Of a DNA stretch of 64,000 bases, positions 56,595 through 64,000 are shown piece after piece (within the stretch, counting starts at the first letter, position 1; the number at the start of each line of letters is the position of its first letter). The stretch spans positions 530,875 through 594,874 of the forward strand of contig VZRG01000372.1 in the NCBI GenBank assembly GCA_013397435.1, in the 5' to 3' direction. Source of the stretch: Erythrocercus mccallii (Eukaryota > Chordata > Aves > Passeriformes > Dicruridae). Below the pieces are notes generated by a model that was not told where the DNA came from, searched no databases, and saw only the letters and a list, made by a program, of their open reading frames with translations. The position numbers were made by a program, and so were the translations under genes.

Positions 56595-56995
56595 GAGCAG
56601 CTGAGGGAGCTGGGAATGGGGCTCAGCCTGGAGAAAAGGAGGCTCGGGGGGAATTTCTGGCTTTGCACAAGTCCCTGACAGGAGGGGGCAGCCGGGGGGA
56701 GTCAGGCTCCTCTCCAGGGGAACAGGGGCAGAGCAGAGGGAACAGCCTCAGGCTGGGCCAGGGGAGGCTCAGGGTGGATATTGGGAACAATTTCTTTGTG
56801 GAAAAGGTGGTGAAGCATTGGCACAGGCTGCCCAAGGCAGTGGTGGAGCCACCATCCCTGGAAATGTTCAAAAAAGTGTGGATGTGGCACTTGGGGACGA
56901 GGTTCACTGGTGAGCGTGGAGGTGCTGCGTTGGCAGCTGGACTCAGGAATCTCAAAGATCTTCTCCCACTTTGACAATTCCACGGTTCCGTGACT
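56595..56995 (+). mobile_element. CR1 LINE 3' region
   Basis: It runs from gctcagcctggagaaaagga through gaacagcctcaggctgggcc, tggtgaagcattggcacagg and ccatccctggaaatgttcaa to a degraded terminal ttccacggttccgtgac. It is a subfamily distinct from the 12415 copy. The reverse-strand 208-codon frame over it is spurious. Confidence 0.85.
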
Positions 56996-57572
56996 GCAGA
57001 AATGCAGGTGTTGAGTCTGAAACCTGAACACTGCAGGTAGAATCCACAGGTTTTTAACGTTCTCACTGCTCGTGGTCTCACAGTTTCCCATGATGTTTTC
57101 TCTTGAGCTGACAGAAGAAATCCTGCCCGTTCCTTGCTCAGTCTCCAGATCTTCAACAATATCCCAATAACCCACCTGGGCCATTTAAGTGTTCTCTCTC
57201 CTGGGTGATACCTGCAAGGATCACTCAGGAAATCAAATCCCACTTCCAAATTCCAAGAACTGTAGCACTGATAATAATTCTGCGTTTTCCTTTTGATGCG
57301 TCAGAAATTCTCCGTGTAAAAGGTCAGTGAGGCAGCTCTGCATTTCCACTTTGGTAACTGGTGGGTTACTGGGTTCTGCACCTCTGCAGAAAAATGGGAA
57401 AATGTGGGATTGGGTTTTTCAGGAAAATCACAGCTCTGTTCTTAGCTTTTTTTTTTTTTTTGCATCCCTTGAGGTAGGTTGAGGAGTGACATTATTTTCA
57501 AGGCTCTTCCAAAGTGTAGGTACTTATTTACCTGTTGTCTTCTTGTCAAAATATGTGAGTAGGAAATCACTG

Positions 57573-57640
57573 TTTAGAATCATTTGGGTTGGAAAACACC
57601 TCAAAAATCATCAGATCCAAGCATTTACTTGCTTCCTCAG
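57573..57640 (-). mobile_element. CR1 3' end scrap, minus strand
   Basis: The run agaatcatttgggttggaaa followed by caaaaatcatcagatccaag is the reversed CR1 terminus. Confidence 0.5.
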
Positions 57641-59554
57641 CTGTATTCCAGCTACAGAATTCCTTCTAAAAATGCCTTTTTTCCTGATCTCTGCTCAGCT
57701 CAGCATTCCTTGGGTGGTTGCAGATTGGGTCCAAAGATCCCCAAAAAGCCCAAACCCAGGAGCTTTGTGGTTTTCAGCATTTCAGCTTCCCATCCTTTGG
57801 ATCCCATGGCTTCAGAGGTGTCTGCTCTGCATCTGGAGAAGGTTGGATAGGCAGAAAGCTGCAGTGCATCCTGCAGAGTCCTTTAAATATTCCTTAAGCT
57901 CTCCAGGGCTGGTTTGTTTAACCTTTACGTAGCTGGAGTGTCCCTTCTAGGAAAGCAATTCCTGCCAGCCCCTGGAGCAGTTTGGGCACCAGCTCTGTAG
58001 TTAAACCTTTGCTTCTTCCTCACCTGAGAGAAATTAATTCTGGTTCTAAAGGTGCCGTGGTTTGTCTCACTGTAATTGTGATTTAAGTGTCGCTTTTGGT
58101 TTATTTGTTTTTAATTGTGTTGGATCAGGGAGGAGAAGAACTCGATTTTTGCCCGTCACTTGTAAATTATTGTGTTACTCCAGTTCCGTCAGAGGCTCCA
58201 AGAGCAAATCCTGCTTCGTACAAACAGGAGGCAGCATTGCAAAACCTGCCTGGCTTAACAAGCCAGGCAGAAATGGAGAAGGAAAATTAATTAGTTCTCC
58301 TCATGAATCCTTACCCTGATAGCTTCATGAGTAAGCAGAGAGAAGCTTTCCATGAGTTTCTTGAGCATTTCTGTGAAGTGCCCCCACAGAGATACTCGGT
58401 CTCACAAGACTGCAGTTTAATCTAGCTCAAGGACTTTGCAAACTCCACAAATCAAAGACCTCTTTTTTTTCTTTCTTTTTTTGGTCTCTTTTTAAATCCT
58501 CTACTCCAGAAACATTTAAGAGCTGGTGGGGTGTTAACGGTGAGCTGTGAAGCATTTCAGTGTCAATATGTTTTCAAATTTTCCCGTGGAAAAAAAATTA
58601 ACTTGCACTTAATCCATGTTTTCTGTATAGTTGCTCCTATTATCTTTTCTTTTGTTTTTTTTTTTTAATGTGGTTAAATATACCCCTCTATTTATTGGAA
58701 TAGCCTGAACAATTCCCAGGATGTTCAGCTTGATCAAATAATGTGAGGAGGGTTCATGAATTCCTTCACCTTATGAATGAATCCATGCTGCATTTTGCCT
58801 TTGCTATATGTACAGTAAAAAAACAAACCCTCCAAAAGGCTCAGAATGAAACAAGATTTAATTTCTTTTCTTTAGGAATTCCTCTTTAGATTCTCAGATA
58901 TTGATTTAAATGTAGGAAATTTGGGGAGTTTTGAAGATTTCCATAGGTTTATACACACGCGTGTGCGTTTGTGTTTACTTAAACCTACAATAATTTCTTT
59001 TGTGGATAAGCTGGCTTAAGGAACAGTTTTATGGAGACAGAAACTGTGACCTTACCAGTGTATGAGATTCAGAGACTTCTACAGGAACAAGGTAAAACCA
59101 CAGGTAGGAATTGCTGAATAATTACCTTTAGACCAACCTGAGCAAGAACCTTCCCAGGAGAACAAGCTCATTTAATGGTTCCTAAAACTCAATCTTGTGG
59201 ATGTCAATGGTCATGCTTGATTATTTGCAGCGGTGTTTTATGAAAAAGCAATAAAAATGCATCGGGAGGGGCTGCAGAGGAGGAAAGGGAACAACAAATG
59301 CCTGGAGTTTTTTTTTTTTGCCAGGTCCCCTCGGTGTGGCTGTGCGTGTGTGTTTGGCTGCCCAAACCTGCCGTGCTCTGCTGCCTGATGGGCGACAGGA
59401 GAGGGAGGAATTCTGGGCTTGTTGGAGAGAAAAAAGCAATTACACTTCTGCTGGAAGGATTAACCTGTTTTTGCAGAGGCACAGAGCCTGGCTGATGATG
59501 CCTTTTTGGGAGCTACCTAAAAACAGAGGGCAGACAAAATCGAGGGGATAAAAA

Positions 59555-59830
59555 TCAGTATTATTTATGTGTTTATTGAAAGGCTTTCAGGTATATTTTG
59601 GGCATTCCCCACAGCCAAAAAAAATGGTTTTCATATTTTTGTAAGTTTGGTCCATTTGCATATTGGGAGTTAATCTTCCAATTACAGCTTCAGGTAATGA
59701 AGTCATTTACCCCAAATTTGCTGCCCCCAACTCACTTTTTTTTTTTTACATCTCTCAGGGCCTGAGGCAGTGAGGTGTCCTTGATTGCCAGGCCTGGAGA
59801 GGAATTGTTGTGTCTGCCCCGAATGGGGAA
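59555..59830 (-). mobile_element. Second LTR-like copy, minus strand
   Basis: It shares with 415-790 the tttattgaaaggc block, a gtaagttt-ggtccatttgcat block and a following attacagct-caggt block, in the same order and spacing. The minus-strand octamer is at 59654-59661 and AATAAA at 59572-59577; the TATA-like site is degraded. The 3' part (59700-59830) resembles the first copy only loosely. Confidence 0.45.
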
Positions 59831-60854
59831 GCAGCAGCTCCCACCGTGCGTGGAGTTTAGAGTTAAACACCAAAGCATTGCAGCATCACAAATACATGAA
59901 AAATACACGAGCTAAAATCCTAAGGATCCTAAAACCCTAATCCATGGCAAGGGGAGGAAGCGCCGCGTCTGGATTATTCCTGCTCTTCGTGACTTCTTCC
60001 CTCCCTTTTCGTGAGCTCTGAAAAAACATCCCCCAGCAACTACAACCAAATAATCCAAATATCCACTGGCTTACTGCACTCCCAACCCAGGCAAGTGCCT
60101 GATCCTCCCAGGAATGTGAGGAGCAGACAGCTGCAAGAGGAGCTGCTCCCCACGAGGTTTGAGGTTTCGAGGCAGGCTGTGTTTTGGGGATGAAACGTTG
60201 CCCTTTCCACCTGGGCTCTGTCCACCTCCAGCTCGGCAAACGAACGAATTTCCTGCGCCGCACACACGGCTCCACACCCGGGTGCCCTCGCGGATAATTT
60301 GTCCCTTTTGGCACCTGCTACTAAGGAAAGAGCGAGAGGTGCAGAGATGTAATCATCCTTCACCTTCCTGCCCGGGCTGGGAGCTGAGCAGGAACAATCC
60401 AGGGATTCTTTCAAGTCCGGAGCCACCTCCAGGCACCGCTGGCTGCTGCCAACTTGTGACCTGTCAGAAATGCCCTGCATTAGGTTTGCTCAGGCCTTTT
60501 GAAGTAGATTGGCTGGAAAGGCAGGAATAGATTTTTTTTTTTTCTTCTTTTTTTTTCCTGTTGTTGTTTTATATAGATCTATTGTTTTAGGGATGCTGTG
60601 GAAGAAAGTTGGAAGAGTTAAGTCGAAAGTCGGGCTTTGGTTTTGTTTTTATGGAGAGAGCGCAGGGGGGTTTTTTAGGAGTGTTGTGGAAGGAAGTTGT
60701 CTGGAAGGAGTACATCTAAATTGGGAAGTGGATTTTATTTATATATAGGGATATATGTGATTTTTTGGTGGAAGAAAGTTGTCCTTGTAGGAGTAAATCT
60801 GAGTTTGTACAATATTGTCATTCACTGCTCTCATTGTAGCAAAGACCATTCACT

Positions 60855-60905
60855 TAAGAGTTGGACCTGGTGATCTTTATGGTTCCCTCCAACTCGGAAT
60901 TTTCT
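60855..60905 (+). mobile_element. CR1 3' end scrap
   Basis: The run gttggacctggtgatcttta then ggttccctccaactcggaat matches the CR1 terminus. Confidence 0.5.
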
Positions 60906-61572
60906 GGCAACTACAGTGCATTTATTACCTGTGGTTGCACCTGGCAGCATTTCTGATGCATCTAAAACTTCTTTTTCTGAAAAAAAAATAATAATTTAAC
61001 AATCACTATTTGGCCACAAAGCGAAATGCAGCTAACTCTAGAAAAGTAAATACATTTTTTCGAAAGCTTCGGTACAAGAGAAGCATAAAAATTCTTCAAT
61101 CCTAGAGCTTTTGAGGGCTGAAGTGATAAGTGCTTTGCAAGGCACAGGCGTTATTTATGAAATGCTGCCATTTCAGCATCCGTGGAGGAGTCAGAGCAGG
61201 AGTTTGTGCCCAGAGGAGCCGCTCATTCCACAGGCAGGGAGAGCCAGGGGAGCCCGGAGCAGAGAGGAGCTGAGCTTTGGTTTGCTGGGTTCTGCTAACT
61301 TCCCTCCCGTGGCCCTGGAGCCACAGGACCATGGCAGCTCCTTCTGCACAAACAGAGCTGAGGGGGAAAAGAACGGGAAAATTTAACCCTTGCCAGAGCA
61401 GCAGGAATAAAACTGCTTTGGTTTGCGGGGGGGCATCCGCTGGGAATTGCAGCCTCCGGTGGCACCAGGAGCTTGCAGGACGTGCTGGTGGCAATTGTCC
61501 CTCGTTCCATCCATGGCACCGGCCCCAAAGGACAGGGATTTGATCCCAAGTTGGCCATCACCACCCTGATGG

Positions 61573-61735
61573 GCATCACTCAAAACTTCTCCTGTTCCCT
61601 CGCTCGGTGTGCGCGGTCGGTTTGGAGAAATCAGAGAGCAATCAATCAGAGAGAGCAATCAGAGAGAGAAATCAGCTTGTCTTCTCCTGCAGCAGATCCC
61701 AGTCGTGGAGATGTTCCTTGGATGCTTAGGGAAAG
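61573..61735. repeat. Unidentified dispersed repeat, copy 1
   Basis: It shares with 62739-62876 the order gcatcactcaaa, cagtgtgc-type sequence, tcggtttggag, cttctcctgcagcagatccc and ttggat-cttaggga. It holds an extra aatcagagagagc expansion at 61629-61675. The family is unknown; an LTR is possible. Confidence 0.65.
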
Positions 61736-62738
61736 CTCTGTTCCCTGCTTTCCCACTGAGGGAGGTGGTGGGGTTTCTCCTTCAGAAGGATGTGATAAAT
61801 CTCAGACGTTGAAATATGTCCTGAGAAAATGTTTCACTCTCAAGAAATTGTGTGTTGGGAAAAACCCCTGAAGGTGTGAAATCCTGAGGGGTTTTGGTGT
61901 CTGTTGCCAGTCAGGAATGAGTCCCAAATTTCACTGCCATGAGAGTGTTTCCAAAAAAAAAAAAAAAAAAGCAGCTTCAAAATGTATCTGTTGAATTTTC
62001 TTCTTGAGGTTATCCATGTAAGCCTGCAAACTGGACAGGAAAAGGAGGAAGGTGCCTTGATCCATGTTTATTTGTGGATTTGCTGGACGTAATTTATTTC
62101 CTGAGCCTCAGTAGCATCTCTGCCACTGCTCTGCTTAGGGAGAGCAAACAGAGCAGGAGAAGTTCCTGATGATCAGTTAGAGGGGTAAGCGAGGATAATG
62201 CTGGCACCTGTAATTCAAGCTCATATTGCAAAGGTTCCAAAGGTTTGGCTGCTGGACCTGCTCTTAGGTGGTTCTTTCTTCCTTTGTTCAGACCTGTGAA
62301 GGAAAAAGAGGGAAGATCCAGATCCTGATGTTATTGCTGCCTTCAAAAGAGAGGGATTTGGGAGGGATTGTTCACTGTGCTCATTCTCGGGTCTTCATTT
62401 AGATAATGTGGCTTCCCCTGACTCCAGGGAAGTCAATAAGGTTTATACCAGAGCCCTGGCACTCTATAAATTAAATATTAGGAGCGGTGTTTGAAGTTTA
62501 AAGCCCTCCCTCCTCCTCCAGCTTGGGTTTTCTGCTGCTGTGCTTTTGTCTTTCTGCCTGAGCACCTTGCTGACAAGTGCTAATAACAAAATGCCAAGAG
62601 AGGGTCCAGTCAGAGTTACCACACATTAAACATTCTGAACTTGTCCTTTTGCTCATAGATTGTGCATAATTAATAATTAAACGGTTTCACTTGTAATGGG
62701 TTGACCTCCTTGAACTGTTCATTATTCACAAGGCAAAG

Positions 62739-62876
62739 GCATCACTCAAACTTTTTTTCCTCTTGCCCTTCCCTTGCTCAGTGTGCACAGTTGGTTTGGA
62801 GCAATCACAGGCTGCTCTTGGCTTCTCCTGCAGCAGATCCCAGTTGTGGAAATGTGGCTTGGATCTTAGGGAAGCA
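62739..62876. repeat. Unidentified dispersed repeat, copy 2
   Basis: Direct-orientation relative of 61573-61735, offset by 1166 bp. It lacks the aatcagagagagc expansion and has caatcacaggctgctcttgg in its place. Confidence 0.65.
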
Positions 62877-64000
62877 GCCAGTCCTGGAAATAACATTCCA
62901 TGGATTCTTCGAACCTCTCTGTGTCTTCACTGCTATTTTGGCATCATCCCCAGGGTCGAGGTCTTTATGATACTGGTCCAAAGCTATGGCAGTGCATGAA
63001 AAGGAGAGAACCTTTTCCCAGTCAGAATGGAAAAGATCTGTTCCTCACTCCTTTCAAACCTTGCATTTCTACTTTCTTTCCCTCTATAGCTGTGATTTCA
63101 TTGTGTAGGTGGGGAAATCAGGCACGTCACTGGGGTGAGGAAACGTGACCATATTCCATCACTCAAACTGGGTACAGATGTGTAGCTTTGCTTTATTTCC
63201 CTTTATTCCCATCTCTTGGAGCGTCACACAACATCTGGGAAACCTCAGGATACAAAATAAGCTCTGTCTGCACATCCTGGGCTGAGCAGCCTGGTCTAGT
63301 GGAGGTGTCCTCAAGGTGCAACCTTGATTTCCTTGAGCCTCCCAAGAAGTTTTGCATTTTTCAGGCAAATATCTGATAAATCTGTGTCCACTAAAATCCT
63401 CCGGATGACTCCATCTCCTTTCCATCCTGAGATCCTCTCTGTGTTCATCTCCACCCTTCCACACAAAATCTCCTCAGAGCAAACCAGGCATGGCCATGGC
63501 CAGCAGGTCAAATACCTGAATTCAACAGAAAAATATGCCAAAAAAAACGGGGAAAAAATAGGATTTAACATTTACTTCCATCCAGGTGACGTTTTCTTCG
63601 GCAGGAGCTCCTTGTGCCCTGGCTGTGCTGCAGGACAGGAGCTGCACAGTGCAGGTTTTTATGCTGATGTTGGAACAACTTCTCCCCTGGCTTGGATGAG
63701 CCCAGAGGGTTTGGAATAACCAGAGTGGGACTGCAGAGCAGCTCATCAGCTTCTCCTCCCCTCTCATAATGAGCTTTCTCTCGATTATGGGTCCGTCATC
63801 GCTTGTGAATGCAGAAATTATCACCTCCCAAATGAGTGTGAAGTGCTGGATGCCCATCCTGAGCTGCAGCCCCTGGCAGGGATGTTTGGGTTGGAAAAAG
63901 CTCCTCACTGGCATTTGAGTTCAAATTAACAGCAGGGTTGGATTGCTGGGCACAGCCAGAGCCCCAGGGAGTGGTGTCCCATGGGTTCCGTGCCTGGGAC

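Larger units (their letters stand above)
53582..64000 (+). other. Downstream MAP2K5 intron sequence (partial)
   Basis: No further known MEK5 exon was found. The stretch holds the candidate terminal exon at 55836, CR1 pieces at 55000-55065, 55610-55700, 56595-56995, 57573-57640 and 60855-60905, an LTR-like copy at 59555-59830, and a pair of related ~140-160-bp repeats at 61573-61735 and 62739-62876. The final kilobase is unique with nothing identifiable. Confidence 0.75.

Noticed and set aside
56623..57249. 208-codon minus-strand open frame
   Set aside because: It crosses a plus-strand CR1 copy, has no recognisable domain and no support from context.
62985..63002. tggcagtgcatgaaaagg resembling the downstream QCMRK segment
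   Set aside because: Flanking sequence does not encode the expected residues and there is no acceptor in phase.
1..64000. tRNA, rRNA, snRNA or microRNA genes, CRISPR arrays, bacterial-type operons
   Set aside because: None seen by eye; CRISPR arrays and operons are not expected in this vertebrate nuclear context. Small RNA hairpins would need a folding search.

Overview
The window is vertebrate nuclear DNA, almost certainly from a bird and plausibly a songbird. It is a stretch of spliced gene with long introns. It carries many copies of the avian CR1 retrotransposon 3' end in both orientations, A/T-rich intronic sequence and several minisatellites. There is no bacterial-style gene packing, and nearly all long open frames fall in repeats or intron sequence.

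One protein-coding gene is recognised: MAP2K5 (MEK5, the dual-specificity kinase that activates ERK5/MAPK7), on the + strand. Eleven internal coding exons were found between 6510 and 53581. Joined, they run without a frame break from the ATP-binding lysine strand through the HRD and DFG motifs, the activation loop and the APE motif into the C-lobe (about residues 183-378 in human numbering). Every exon has AG/GT borders. The N-terminal PB1-domain exons, the glycine-rich-loop exon and the last C-lobe exons were not found, so the gene should extend beyond both ends.

Layout: 1-6509, upstream intron with an LTR-like element and a 354-bp tandem duplication; 6510-12199, four exons (N-lobe); 12200-24308, a CR1-rich intron, the HRD exon lying in the loop of a large inverted repeat, and a second intron; 24309-28921, DFG, activation-loop and APE exons; 28922-40134, an 11-kb intron with a 245-bp pyrimidine tract, ending in a ~210-bp-unit minisatellite that stops about 45 bp before a 30-nt exon; 40165-53198, a 13-kb intron with several candidate non-coding regulatory blocks; 53199-53581, two small exons; 53582-64000, downstream intron with CR1s, an LTR-like copy, a pair of unidentified related repeats and a possible alternative terminal exon.

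The most interesting signals concern how this kinase RNA might be processed. They are (i) a ~330-bp inverted repeat bracketing the catalytic-loop exon, (ii) a minisatellite abutting the exon whose human counterpart is skipped in a known isoform, and (iii) a strong acceptor followed by an in-frame 18-codon open frame, stop and later AATAAA after the last recognised exon. Conservation and expression cannot be judged from one sequence. Regulatory-element calls are therefore low confidence.
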